Source of the DNA: Pseudomonas sp. RIT623 | Lineage (GTDB): Bacteria > Pseudomonadota > Gammaproteobacteria > Pseudomonadales > Pseudomonadaceae | Length of the DNA: 60,373 bases | Reading direction: 5' to 3' | Assembly (NCBI RefSeq): GCF_004519305.1 | Contig: NZ_SOZA01000031.1 | Coordinates: forward strand, 1 to 60,373 | Shown: positions 8,952 through 17,526 of the stretch, in pieces | Layout of the letters: every line of letters begins with the position of its first letter | How positions within the stretch are numbered: position 1 is the stretch's first letter | Translations under genes and position numbers: made by a program | The notes under the pieces: generated by a model | The model's input: only the letters and a program-made list of their open reading frames with translations | Databases searched by the model: none | Told to the model about the DNA's origin: nothing

Positions 8952-9254
8952 TTACAGGCCCAGCTCTTCGGGGGTGGGCATGTCGCATTCGAAGGCGATC
9001 CAGCCGCCTTCGAGTTCGGCATGGCCGTTGACGATCAGGCCGTAGTAAGTAAGGCCATTTTCCAACGTGACGCAGATGTGCGTGGCGCCTTTTTCTGGTG
9101 CCGCGAGCGTTCCGACGAAATGCACCTTCTTCAGCACTTCGGTTACCGCCTCGAGGCCCACGCGCATGTTGCTGTTTTCCGAAGCCTCGGTGTCGCCCCC
9201 ACGGTCTTCGGCGCTGACGGTCACGGTGGCGATGTAGGGGTACTTGCTGCTCAA
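8952..9254 (-). CDS. Conserved hypothetical protein, 100 residues
   Basis: A small acidic, apparently soluble protein I do not recognise. It has no signal peptide or membrane segment. The sequence alternates strand-like segments (YIATVTVSAED, THICVTLENGLTYYGLIVNG, GGWIAFECDMPTPEELG), suggesting a small beta-rich fold. It converges on the aminotransferase with a 3-base gap, so the two share no regulation. Coding signal is good: high third-position GC and no overlapping better frame. Confidence 0.62.
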   Translation of the reverse strand: MSSKYPYIATVTVSAEDRGGDTEASENSNMRVGLEAVTEVLKKVHFVGTLAAPEKGATHICVTLENGLTYYGLIVNGHAELEGGWIAFECDMPTPEELGL

Positions 9255-9412
9255 GCGGGGTTACCTCGGGGTAGGGTGCGAAAATTGGCGCTAGGGTACG
9301 GCAGACGGTGGTTGTTGTCTCTAGCGGCCTCGTGGAAGGTACGGCATGGCCTCCCCCGCCCCGATCTGTTAGGGTGCCCGCCGATGCACGCCACACCACG
9401 CGAGGATACCGA

Positions 9413-9841
9413 GTGAGCGCAGAACTTCCCCTGATCGCCGACCTGTTCGAGGTCGACAAACGCCTGACCCTCAAACCCGTCGTGGACTTCAACGCCTACC
9501 TGCGCAACGCCTTCGGCGACGGCCCCTGCCGCTGCCACCGCTGCGTCGAGGGCAATGCCGACGAGAGCACCTACAGCCACCGCCACAGCTTCGAACTGGA
9601 AGGCCGCACCCTGCACCGACGCTTTGCCAGTACTGCCGGCAGCGACGTGTTGATGGTACTGAAGAAGGCGTGGCTGTCCTACACCAAGGCCGAACTGATC
9701 ACCGTCGGCGCGTTGGACATGACTACCCTCAAGGCCTTCACCGACGTGGCCCTGCACGAACGCCTGCTGGCCCTGTTGCCGGCCAGCGGCCTGGCACGTG
9801 AAGCCGAGGGCCAGTGGCAACTGCAGGTACTCGCCGACTGA
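9413..9841 (+). CDS. Conserved hypothetical protein with a CxCxxC cluster
   Basis: A 142-residue cytoplasmic protein of unknown function. GTG at 9413 is preferred as start because GAGGATA precedes it; a longer open frame to 9308 lacks a ribosome-binding site and is proline-rich. Near residue 36 it has GPCRCHRCVEG, a CxCxxC cluster that could bind a metal or be structural, though no second cysteine pair is visible. The gene lies 67 bases upstream of fusA2 on the same strand and may be cotranscribed with it. Confidence 0.65.
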   Translation: MSAELPLIADLFEVDKRLTLKPVVDFNAYLRNAFGDGPCRCHRCVEGNADESTYSHRHSFELEGRTLHRRFASTAGSDVLMVLKKAWLSYTKAELITVGALDMTTLKAFTDVALHERLLALLPASGLAREAEGQWQLQVLAD

Positions 9842-9908
9842 CGGTCACCCCGGCAGGATTCTCCCGCTCTGCTACCTTGGGAGAATCCTCACCCGCAGGT
9901 GACCCGCC

Positions 9909-12023
9909 ATGGCCCGCACGACTCCCATCGAGCTGTACCGCAATATCGGCATTGTCGCTCACGTGGATGCCGGCAAGACCACCACCACCGAACGGATCCT
10001 GTTCTACACCGGGGTCAACCACAAGATGGGCGAGGTGCACGACGGCGCCGCGACCATGGACTGGATGGCTCAGGAGCAGGAGCGCGGCATCACCATCACC
10101 TCGGCGGCCACCACGGCCTTCTGGCAGGGCTCGACCAAGCAGTTCGAGCACAAGTACCGCTTCAATATCATCGACACCCCCGGCCACGTCGACTTCACCA
10201 TCGAGGTGGAGCGCTCGCTGCGCGTGCTCGATGGCGCGGTGGTGGTGTTCAGCGGCGCCGACGGCGTCGAGCCGCAGTCCGAGACGGTGTGGCGCCAGGC
10301 CAACAAGTACCATGTCCCGCGCCTGGCCTATATCAACAAGATGGACCGCCAGGGCGCGGATTTCCTGCGCGTGGTCAAGCAGATCGACAAGCGCCTGGGG
10401 CATCACCCCGTGCCAATCCAGCTGGCCATCGGTGCCGAGGAAAACTTCATCGGCCAGATCGACCTGGTGAAGATGAAGGCCATCTACTGGAACGACGCCG
10501 ACCAGGGCACCAGCTATCGCGAAGAAGAGATTCCGGCCGAGCTCAAGGCACTGGCCGATGAATGGCGCGCGCACATGATCGAAGCGGCGGCCGAAGCCAG
10601 CGACGAGCTGACCATGAAATTCCTCGACGGCGAGGAACTGACCATCGACGAAATCAAGGCCGCCCTGCGCCAGCGCACCATCGCCAATGAGATCGTGCCG
10701 ACTATCCTCGGCTCATCGTTCAAGAACAAGGGTGTGCCGCTGATGCTCGACGCGGTGATCGACTACCTCCCCGCCCCCTCCGAAATCCCGGCGATCAAGG
10801 GCACCGACCCGGACGATGAAGACAAGCACCTGGAACGCCACGCCGACGACAAGGAACCGTTCTCGGCCCTGGCCTTCAAGATCGCCACCGACCCGTTCGT
10901 CGGCACCCTGACCTTCGCTCGCGTCTACTCTGGTGTGCTCAGCTCCGGCAATGCGGTGCTCAATTCGGTCAAGGGCAAGAAGGAGCGTATCGGCCGCATG
11001 GTGCAGATGCACGCCAACCAGCGTGCCGAGATCAAGGACGTGTGCGCCGGCGATATCGCCGCGTTGATCGGCATGAAGGACGTCACCACCGGCGACACCC
11101 TGTGCGACATGGACAAGCCGATCATCCTTGAGCGCATGGATTTCCCCGACCCAGTGATCTCCGTGGCGGTGGAGCCGAAGACCAAGGGCGACCAGGAGAA
11201 AATGGGCATCGCCCTGAGCAAGCTGGCCCAGGAGGACCCGTCGTTCCGGGTCAAGACCGACGAGGAAACCGGCCAGACCATCATCTCCGGCATGGGCGAG
11301 CTGCACCTGGACATCATCGTCGACCGCATGCGCCGCGAGTTCAACGTCGAAGCCAATATCGGCAAGCCGCAGGTGGCGTACCGCGAGAAGATCCGCAACA
11401 CCTGCGAGATCGAAGGGCGTTTCGTGCGCCAATCAGGCGGGCGTGGCCAGTATGGCCACTGCTGGATCCGCTTCGCCCCGGGCGACGAAGGCAAGGAAGG
11501 CCTGGAGTTCGTCAACGAGATCGTCGGCGGCGTGGTGCCGCGCGAGTACATCCCGGCGATCCAGAAAGGCATCGAGGAGCAAATGAAGAACGGCGTGCTC
11601 GCCGGCTACCCGCTGATCAACCTCAAGGCGGCGGTGTTCGACGGCTCGTACCACGACGTCGACTCCAACGAGATGGCCTACAAGATTGCCGCCTCGATGG
11701 CCACCAAGCAGTTGTCACAAAAAGGCGGCGCGGTGCTGCTGGAGCCGGTGATGAAGGTCGAGGTGGTGACGCCCGAGGAGTACCAGGGCGACATCATGGG
11801 CGACCTGAGCCGGCGCCGGGGGATGATCCAGGATGGCGACGAAACGCCGGCCGGCAAGGTGATCCGCGCCGAGGTGCCATTGGGCGAGATGTTCGGCTAC
11901 GCCACCTCGATGCGCTCGATGACCCAGGGTCGGGCCAGCTACACGATGGAGTTCACCCGCTATGCCGAGGCACCGGCGAGCATTGCCGATGGCATCGTGA
12001 AGAAGAATCGCGGCGAGTCATAA
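9909..12023 (+). CDS. fusA: Translation elongation factor G, second copy (EF-G2)
   Basis: A 704-residue GTPase that moves tRNA and mRNA through the ribosome and, with ribosome recycling factor, splits it. The G domain shows AHVDAGKTTTTER (G1), RGITITSAAT (G2), DTPGHVDFT (G3) and NKMDR (G4). Domains II-V follow, including GMGELHLDIIVDR in domain III and RRRGMIQD in domain V. The neighbours are not rpsL-rpsG-tufA, so this is the stand-alone paralogue that many pseudomonads carry beside the str-operon copy. Paralogous EF-Gs sometimes split translocation and recycling roles; which this one does cannot be read here. AGGTGA precedes the ATG. Confidence 0.93.
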   Translation: MARTTPIELYRNIGIVAHVDAGKTTTTERILFYTGVNHKMGEVHDGAATMDWMAQEQERGITITSAATTAFWQGSTKQFEHKYRFNIIDTPGHVDFTIEVERSLRVLDGAVVVFSGADGVEPQSETVWRQANKYHVPRLAYINKMDRQGADFLRVVKQIDKRLGHHPVPIQLAIGAEENFIGQIDLVKMKAIYWNDADQGTSYREEEIPAELKALADEWRAHMIEAAAEASDELTMKFLDGEELTIDEIKAALRQRTIANEIVPTILGSSFKNKGVPLMLDAVIDYLPAPSEIPAIKGTDPDDEDKHLERHADDKEPFSALAFKIATDPFVGTLTFARVYSGVLSSGNAVLNSVKGKKERIGRMVQMHANQRAEIKDVCAGDIAALIGMKDVTTGDTLCDMDKPIILERMDFPDPVISVAVEPKTKGDQEKMGIALSKLAQEDPSFRVKTDEETGQTIISGMGELHLDIIVDRMRREFNVEANIGKPQVAYREKIRNTCEIEGRFVRQSGGRGQYGHCWIRFAPGDEGKEGLEFVNEIVGGVVPREYIPAIQKGIEEQMKNGVLAGYPLINLKAAVFDGSYHDVDSNEMAYKIAASMATKQLSQKGGAVLLEPVMKVEVVTPEEYQGDIMGDLSRRRGMIQDGDETPAGKVIRAEVPLGEMFGYATSMRSMTQGRASYTMEFTRYAEAPASIADGIVKKNRGES

Positions 12024-12035
12024 GACACACGATCC

Positions 12036-12153
12036 TTGTAGGAGCGGCCTTGCGTCGCGAAAGGGTCGCGAAGCAGCCCCGGCGCTCTTTGCCCAACACT
12101 GAAATCCTGGGGCCGCTACGCGGCCCTTTCGCGACGCAAGGCCGCTCCTATAA
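12036..12153. repeat. Inverted REP pair between fusA2 and the SulP gene
   Basis: Two copies of the P. putida-type REP sequence face each other. The 27-base arms 12039-12065 and 12124-12150 are perfectly complementary, beginning TAGGAGCGGCCTTGCGTCG. The 58-base middle carries another GC-rich palindromic part (CCCCGGCG, GGGGCCGC). It separates two convergent genes and could terminate both transcripts. Confidence 0.9.
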
Positions 12154-12176
12154 CGATCGTACCCGTAAGCACAAAT

Positions 12177-13619
12177 TCAGTGCTGATCACCCGCCCGCTT
12201 GAGCAGCTTCTTGCAGCGTTCCGACAGATGCACCACCCGCAACTGCTTCCCGGCCTTGGCATACCGCTCGCGCAAGGTCTGCAACGCAGCTATCGCCGAA
12301 TAATCGACAAAGCTCAAATGCTGACAATCCAAGGTCACCCTGGCCGGATCATTGGCCGGGTCGAACTGGTTCAGAAACGGCGTGGTCGAGGCGAAGAACA
12401 GCGTGCCATGCACCTGGTAATGCTTGTCGCCTGCCGCATCGACATGACTGTCGGCGTACAGCTCGCGGGCATGCTGCCAGGCGAAGTTGATCGCGGCGAT
12501 GACGATGCCGAACAGCACCGCCGTGGCCAAGTCGGTGAACACCGTCACCACCGTCACCGCGACGATCGCCAGCACATCGCTCACCGGCACCTTGTGCAGC
12601 ACCCGCAAGGAGGCCCAGGCGAAGGTCTGCTGGGCGACCACGAACATCACCCCGACCAGCGCCGCCAGAGGAATGCGTTCGATCAGCGGTGACAGGAACA
12701 GCACGAATAGCAGGATCATCACCCCTGCCACCACGCCCGACAACCGACCCCGGCCATTGGAACTGAGGTTGATCACCGTCTGGCCGATCATCGCGCAGCC
12801 GCCCATGCCGCCACACAGACCCGAGACCATGTTGGCCGCGCCCAGGGCCACGCACTCGCGGTCCGGGTAACCGCGGCTTTCGGTGACCTCGTCGGTGAGG
12901 TTGAGAGTCAGCAGGGTTTCCAGCAGGCCGACCATGGCCATCAACACCGCATAGGGGGCGATGATCTTCAGGGTCTCGAGGTTCCACGGGATATCCGGCA
13001 GGGCCAGCGACGGCAAGCCGCCGGCGATGTGCGCCATGTCGCCGAGGGTGCGCGTTGGCAGCCCCAGCAGGTACACCAGCAGGCCAACACCGAGGATCGC
13101 CACCAACGCCGGCGGCACCGCGCGGGTCAGTTTGGGCAGTACGTAGACCACCGCCATGGTCAGCGCCACCAGGCCGATCATCAGGTACAGCGGCGCACCG
13201 CTGAGCCAGTGTTCACCGTCCTTGAAATGCTCCAGCTGAGCCAGGGCGATGACGATGGCCAGGCCATTGACGAAGCCAAGCATCACCGGGTACGGCACCA
13301 GGCGCACCAGCTTGCCCAGGCGCAGCGCGCCGAACAGGATCATCACCACCCCGCCCAGCAGCACCGTGGCCAGCAGGTACTGGGCACCGTGCTGCACCAC
13401 CAGGGCGACGATCACCACCGCCATGGAGCCGGCAGCGCCGGAAATCATGCCCGGGCGGCCGCCGAACAGCGCGGTGAGCGTGCAGATGATAAAGGCGCCA
13501 TACAGGCCCATCAGCGGGTTGAGGTGAGCCACCAGGGCGAAGGCGATGCACTCCGGCACCAAGGCGAACGAAGTGGTGAGGCCGGCGAGCAGGTCGGCGC
13601 GTAGGCGTGCGGGTTTCAT
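12177..13619 (-). CDS. SulP/SLC26-family anion transporter with STAS domain
   Basis: A 480-residue inner-membrane anion transporter. The N-terminal part begins RADLLAGLTTSFALVPECIAFA, the SulP entry motif, and about 10-12 hydrophobic segments follow, including GGMGGCAMIGQTVINLSSNG. A C-terminal STAS domain spans about residues 390-480 (RVTLDCQHLSFVDYSAIAAL). SulP proteins carry sulfate, bicarbonate or dicarboxylates; no neighbour (such as carbonic anhydrase or sulfate assimilation genes) settles which. The ATG at 13619 was chosen over 34 upstream codons that lack transporter similarity. Confidence 0.9.
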   Translation of the reverse strand: MKPARLRADLLAGLTTSFALVPECIAFALVAHLNPLMGLYGAFIICTLTALFGGRPGMISGAAGSMAVVIVALVVQHGAQYLLATVLLGGVVMILFGALRLGKLVRLVPYPVMLGFVNGLAIVIALAQLEHFKDGEHWLSGAPLYLMIGLVALTMAVVYVLPKLTRAVPPALVAILGVGLLVYLLGLPTRTLGDMAHIAGGLPSLALPDIPWNLETLKIIAPYAVLMAMVGLLETLLTLNLTDEVTESRGYPDRECVALGAANMVSGLCGGMGGCAMIGQTVINLSSNGRGRLSGVVAGVMILLFVLFLSPLIERIPLAALVGVMFVVAQQTFAWASLRVLHKVPVSDVLAIVAVTVVTVFTDLATAVLFGIVIAAINFAWQHARELYADSHVDAAGDKHYQVHGTLFFASTTPFLNQFDPANDPARVTLDCQHLSFVDYSAIAALQTLRERYAKAGKQLRVVHLSERCKKLLKRAGDQH

Positions 13620-13804
13620 GGAGATCCTGTAAACAACCCCGCGCAATAGGGCCGCGAGGGGTGAGCTTGAAATCGAGGACCGGGATGTTACGGAATTTGT
13701 CTGACAGCAGCCACCGCGCATTAATTCATCCCGCTGTGATCCACACCCGGCAAGATGCCGACAAATTTGCCATCATGTTCACTCCACCCGCGGAGATCAT
13801 GGAC

Positions 13805-14539
13805 ATGCCGCTACGCCCCCTCCTCGCCTCGCTGCTGCTGGCCGCCAGCCTGACCGCCCAGGCCGCCACCGAGGTTATCCCGCTACAGCACCGCAGCAGC
13901 GCCGAACTGCTGCCTGCCGCCCAGTCGTTTCTCGGCAAGGATGGCACGGTCAGCACCTTCGAGGACAAGCTGATCGTCAACGCAGCGCAGCAGCGCATCG
14001 ACGACCTGCGCGCCCTGCTGCAACAACTCGACACCGCGCCCAAGCGCCTACTGATCAGCGTCGACAACAACGACAGCAACTTCCAGGACAACCGCGGCAA
14101 CGCGCGGGTCATCCGCTACGGCACCGCCAACCGCGAAGGCGGCATGCAGCAGGTGCAGGCTAGCGACGGTCAGCCGGCACTGATCCAGGTGGGCCAGAGC
14201 ATCCCCGTCACCAGCACCGCCACCGACGGTTACGGGCGCATCCAGAGCAACACCGAATACCGCAATGTCACCCAGGGTTTCTACGTCACGCCACGCCTGA
14301 GCGGCGACACGGTTCGTCTGCAAATCAGCACTAATAATGATCGAATGAGCCAGGAACGTGCCGATGTAGTGAAAGTGCAGAGCACCGACACGACCGTCAC
14401 CGGCAAGCTCGGCGAGTGGATCACCCTGGCCGGGTTCAATCAGCAGAGTCAATCCGAACGCAGCGCGTCAAGCCTCAGTTACAGCACCCAGCGCGGTGAA
14501 AACATGACTTTGCGGGTCAAGGTCGACCTGGTCGACTGA
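13805..14539 (+). CDS. Stand-alone secretin-like periplasmic protein
   Basis: A 244-residue exported protein. A clear signal peptide (LLASLLLAASLTAQAA) is followed by a secretin N1-like region (VIPLQHRSSAELLPAAQSFL, then DDLRALLQQLDTAPKRLLISV). Past residue 130 there is secretin-like sequence (PALIQVGQSIPV, TQGFYVTPRLSGDTVRLQIS, GEWITLAGF). It is far shorter than pore-forming secretins (usually over 400 residues) and has no visible lipid-anchoring or membrane gate region. No other secretion genes are near. It may be a reduced secretin relative with a periplasmic role. Start could also be ATG 13799; GGAG at 13792 fits 13805 better. Confidence 0.75.
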   Translation: MPLRPLLASLLLAASLTAQAATEVIPLQHRSSAELLPAAQSFLGKDGTVSTFEDKLIVNAAQQRIDDLRALLQQLDTAPKRLLISVDNNDSNFQDNRGNARVIRYGTANREGGMQQVQASDGQPALIQVGQSIPVTSTATDGYGRIQSNTEYRNVTQGFYVTPRLSGDTVRLQISTNNDRMSQERADVVKVQSTDTTVTGKLGEWITLAGFNQQSQSERSASSLSYSTQRGENMTLRVKVDLVD

Positions 14540-14638
14540 TCCCAGGCAAATCAAGGCCTCGACCAAGGGCCTTGAAACTGACCGCCAAGTCGCGTTAGAC
14601 CAAAGATGTAGTAACACAAAAAAAGCACTACAAAACAT

Positions 14639-14668
14639 TTGACAGGCTCTTTTTGGCAAGGGCATGAT
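14639..14668 (+). promoter_or_regulatory. Candidate sigma70 promoter upstream of aceA
   Basis: A perfect -35 box TTGACA at 14639-14644 is followed, after 18 bases, by CATGAT (four of six matches to TATAAT). Transcription from here would give aceA a leader of about 350 bases including the stem-loop at 14710-14741. Confidence 0.4.
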
Positions 14669-14709
14669 GGCCTCGCTCCCGCTAATCAGAGGCCCTGGCA
14701 AGGGTCTTC

Positions 14710-14741
14710 GAGGTGCGCTCCTCCCACCGTGGAGGCACCTC
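14710..14741 (+). other. Strong stem-loop in the putative aceA leader
   Basis: GAGGTGC plus CTCC (with one bulged G) pair with GGAG plus GCACCTC, making an 11-base-pair stem around a 9-base loop. There is no T run, so it is not a standard terminator. It could stabilise the leader RNA, belong to a small RNA, or be a protein-binding site. Confidence 0.5.
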
Positions 14742-15029
14742 GTGTCCATACGGCCCACAAGGCGGTTCGACGGGATTGCGACTGCAACGAAGAAGTTGTC
14801 CCGAGGGACGGAAGCGCATCACCGCAGTTCTGGCAATCGCGTCGCACCGCAGCAAGGCATCCACGAGCCAACCTGCAGGGCACACCTTCGCCTGGCCTGC
14901 CCACCCTTCCCCTTCGCACTTCCCCGTTCGCCGCCGCACTCCCCCGGACAGCACAGCCTGGCCCTCTGAGCCGCGTATCCGAGCATCAGCACAATTACAC
15001 TCAAGATCGATGCGACGAGGTTTATTTCC

Positions 15030-16355
15030 ATGGCACTGACACGCGAACAGCAAATTGCAGCCCTCGAGAAAGACTGGGCCGAAAACCCGCGCTGGAAAGG
15101 CGTGACCCGTACCTACACCGCCGCCGATGTCGTTCGCCTGCGTGGCTCGCTGCAACCGGAGCATACCCTGGCTCGCCAGGGCGCAGAGAAACTGTGGAAG
15201 CTGGTCACCCAAGGTGCCCACCCGTCCTTCCGCCCAGAAAAAGATTTCGTCAACTGCATGGGCGCCCTGACCGGCGGCCAGGCAGTGCAGCAGGTCAAGG
15301 CCGGCATCCAGGCCATCTACCTGTCCGGCTGGCAGGTTGCCGCCGACAACAACTCGGCCGAGTCGATGTACCCCGACCAGTCGCTGTACCCGGTTGACTC
15401 GGTGCCGACCGTGGTCAAGCGCATCAACAACTCGTTCCGTCGCGCCGACCAGATCCAGTGGAAAGCCGGCAAGAACCCAGGCGACGACGGCTACATCGAC
15501 TACTTCGCGCCGATCGTGGCTGACGCCGAAGCCGGTTTCGGCGGCGTACTGAACGCCTACGAGCTGATGAAGAACATGATCGAAGCAGGCGCCGCCGGCG
15601 TGCACTTCGAAGACCAACTGGCCTCGGTGAAAAAATGTGGCCACATGGGCGGCAAGGTCCTGGTACCGACCCAGGAAGCCGTGCAGAAGCTGGTAGCCGC
15701 ACGCCTGGCCGCCGACGTTGCTGGTGTACCGACCATCATCCTGGCCCGTACCGACGCCAACGCCGCCGACCTGCTGACCAGCGACTGCGACCCGTACGAC
15801 CAGCCGTTCGTGATCGGCGAGCGTACCCGTGAAGGTTTCTACAAGGTACGCGCCGGCCTCGACCAGGCCATCTCCCGCGGCCTGGCCTACGCTCCGTACG
15901 CCGACCTGATCTGGTGCGAAACCGCCAAGCCGGACCTGGACGAAGCCCGTCGCTTCGCCGAAGCGATCAAGAAGGAATACCCGGACCAACTGCTGTCGTA
16001 CAACTGCTCGCCGTCCTTCAACTGGAAGAAGAACCTCGACGACGCCACCATCGCCAAGTTCCAGCGCGAGCTGTCGGCCATGGGCTACAAGCACCAGTTC
16101 ATCACCCTGGCCGGCATCCACAACATGTGGCACGGCATGTTCAACCTGGCGCACGACTACGCCCGCAACGACATGACCGCCTACGTCAAGCTGCAGGAGC
16201 AGGAGTTCGCCGACGCCAGCAAAGGCTACACCTTCGTGGCGCACCAGCAGGAAGTCGGCACCGGCTACTTCGACGACATGACCACCGTGATCCAGGGTGG
16301 TGCTTCGTCGGTTACCGCACTGACTGGTTCGACCGAGGAAGAGCAGTTCCACTGA
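15030..16355 (+). CDS. aceA: Isocitrate lyase
   Basis: A 441-residue cytoplasmic enzyme that splits isocitrate into glyoxylate and succinate, the first step of the glyoxylate shunt used on acetate and fatty acids. The catalytic signature KKCGHMGG carries the active-site Cys203; substrate and Mg-binding stretches include YLSGWQVAAD near 97, ADAEAGFGG near 164 and YNCSPSFNWKKN further on. Length matches the E. coli-type short isoform. The gene is monocistronic: a long leader precedes it and a textbook terminator follows. Malate synthase is not nearby. Confidence 0.97.
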   Translation: MALTREQQIAALEKDWAENPRWKGVTRTYTAADVVRLRGSLQPEHTLARQGAEKLWKLVTQGAHPSFRPEKDFVNCMGALTGGQAVQQVKAGIQAIYLSGWQVAADNNSAESMYPDQSLYPVDSVPTVVKRINNSFRRADQIQWKAGKNPGDDGYIDYFAPIVADAEAGFGGVLNAYELMKNMIEAGAAGVHFEDQLASVKKCGHMGGKVLVPTQEAVQKLVAARLAADVAGVPTIILARTDANAADLLTSDCDPYDQPFVIGERTREGFYKVRAGLDQAISRGLAYAPYADLIWCETAKPDLDEARRFAEAIKKEYPDQLLSYNCSPSFNWKKNLDDATIAKFQRELSAMGYKHQFITLAGIHNMWHGMFNLAHDYARNDMTAYVKLQEQEFADASKGYTFVAHQQEVGTGYFDDMTTVIQGGASSVTALTGSTEEEQFH

Positions 16356-16374
16356 TAGCTGTGAACTGTTGAAC

Positions 16375-16409
16375 AAGGCCCGGAATTCGCGAGAATTCCG
16401 GGCCTTTTT
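16375..16409 (+). terminator. Rho-independent terminator of aceA
   Basis: A perfect 14-base-pair stem (AAGGCCCGGAATTC with GAATTCCGGGCCTT) closes a GCGA loop and runs into a T tract (five T in total at the end). It begins 20 bases past the aceA stop codon. Confidence 0.95.
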
Positions 16410-16432
16410 CATTTCCAGGCCAAACGCTGCCT

Positions 16433-16553
16433 CCTGTAGGAGCGGCCTCGTGTCGCGAAAGGGCCGCAAAGCGGCCCCGGCGATCTTTGCATGAAGGCTG
16501 AGATCCTAGGTCTGCTGCGCAACCCTTTCGCGGCACAAGGCCGCTCCTACAGG
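16433..16553. repeat. Inverted REP pair between aceA and the YhhN gene
   Basis: Arms 16433-16463 and 16523-16553, of the CCTGTAGGAGCGGCCT type, are complementary with two mismatches over 31 bases. Spacing and layout match the pair at 12036-12153, the usual REP doublet arrangement. Confidence 0.9.
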
Positions 16554-16620
16554 GGTCGCATTACCAGCAAAACCCAGGATCAGGTCTAAGCTTGTGGCTA
16601 CCCCACAGCAAGGACTGCCC

Positions 16621-17283
16621 ATGCCCCGCCCTGGCCACCTGCTCATCGTCGCCATCGCAGCCGCCGCCTTCTATCTATATGCGCTGGCCAGCGACAACGC
16701 CCTGCTTGGCCTGCTGGTCAAACCCATTCCGGTGCTCGCCCTGATTGCCTGGCTGAGCACCTTCCCCGCCACACCCTACCGTCGCTGGATCATGATCGGC
16801 CTGGCCTTCTCGGTGCTCGGCGACATCCTCCTGGCCATCCCCCGCGACCTGTTCGTGTTCGGCCTGACCGCGTTCCTTTGCGCCCACCTGGCGTACCTTC
16901 GCGGTTACTACAGCCTGACCCAACGCCCGGCCTATCCCTCACTGGCCCTCGCACTGCTGGTAGGCGCCTCGCTGCTCGGCCTGCTCGCCAGCCACGGCCT
17001 GGGCCCACTGCTGATCCCGGTGGCGCTGTATGCCCTGGCGATCGGCTGCATGCTCTGGCGCGCCTTGGCCTGTGGCGGACTCGCGGCGCTGGGCGCTTGC
17101 GCCTTTGTGTTCTCCGACAGCCTGATCGGCATCGACCGCTTCGTCAGCCCGTTCGCCGCCGCCGAGTACCTGATCATCCTCGCCTACTGGCTTGGGCAGT
17201 GGCTGATTGCCACGTCCGTGACCCGCAGCGCAAACGATAAAGTATTGATCCAGGGCGGTGCACCTGGCAGCGCAAAATGCTAG
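16621..17283 (+). CDS. YhhN family (lysoplasmalogenase-like) membrane protein
   Basis: A 220-residue integral membrane protein with about eight hydrophobic helices. It resembles the YhhN/TMEM86 family, whose animal members hydrolyse the vinyl-ether bond of lysoplasmalogens; the bacterial substrate is unclear. Conserved stretches are LVKPIPVLALIAWL, FSVLGDILLAIP and FVFSDSLIGIDRF, the latter two carrying the acidic residues thought to be catalytic. ATG at 16621 was chosen because AAGGA lies 8 bases upstream; a GTG 27 bases earlier is less likely. It is a single-gene unit. Confidence 0.82.
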   Translation: MPRPGHLLIVAIAAAAFYLYALASDNALLGLLVKPIPVLALIAWLSTFPATPYRRWIMIGLAFSVLGDILLAIPRDLFVFGLTAFLCAHLAYLRGYYSLTQRPAYPSLALALLVGASLLGLLASHGLGPLLIPVALYALAIGCMLWRALACGGLAALGACAFVFSDSLIGIDRFVSPFAAAEYLIILAYWLGQWLIATSVTRSANDKVLIQGGAPGSAKC

Positions 17284-17372
17284 AACGAGGGTTTTTCCCA
17301 TTGGCAAGGGGGCGCGATTGGCCGACGAACTTTGCAAGGCTCAGAAAGGCTAAAACAATACAGCTCAAGTTA

Positions 17373-17391
17373 AATGATATTAATTATCATT
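17373..17391. promoter_or_regulatory. Fur-box-like palindrome upstream of nuoA
   Basis: AATGATATTAATTATCATT is a palindrome with perfect 7-base arms (AATGATA/TATCATT). Its core TGATATTAATTATCA matches 13 of 14 specified positions of the Fur 7-1-7 consensus TGATAAT-N-ATTATCA. It is not an Fnr/Anr site: the TGAT and ATCA halves are 7 bases apart rather than 4. It sits about 140 bases upstream of the candidate nuo promoter. Confidence 0.55.
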
Positions 17392-17526
17392 ACACAATTA
17401 GCCAGCCGTTACGCCATGCAAGAAACATAATTAACAAAACCGCATGCAATGCCCGAAAATCAAGGCTTTCAGCCAGTTACGAACGATTTTTGTTTTTAAA
17501 CCTACGAATAAATTTGCAACGGAAAT

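Larger units (their letters stand above)
14540..15029. other. 490-bp region upstream of aceA with no convincing gene
   Basis: No credible coding sequence is seen. At 14552-14574 CAAGGCC and GGCCTTG form a stem-loop just past the secretin-like gene, possibly its terminator but without a T run. A sigma70-like promoter candidate (14639-14668) and a strong stem-loop (14710-14741) follow. The remaining 290 bases are C-rich and unstructured to the eye. The AceA ribosome-binding site is GAGG at 15017-15020. The whole may be a long aceA 5' untranslated region or hold a small RNA. Confidence 0.5.

Noticed and set aside
14664..14969. 101-codon plus-strand frame upstream of aceA
   Set aside because: Pro/Arg/Ser-rich composition, no family resemblance and no ribosome-binding site; it looks like random open frame in high-GC DNA.
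14682..16469. Long minus-strand frame opposite aceA
   Set aside because: High-GC genes give long antisense frames; the sense strand carries an unmistakable isocitrate lyase.
17373..17391. Fnr/Anr oxygen-response site upstream of nuo
   Set aside because: TGAT and ATCA halves are 7 bases apart, not the 4 needed for an Anr box, so the Fur reading is better.
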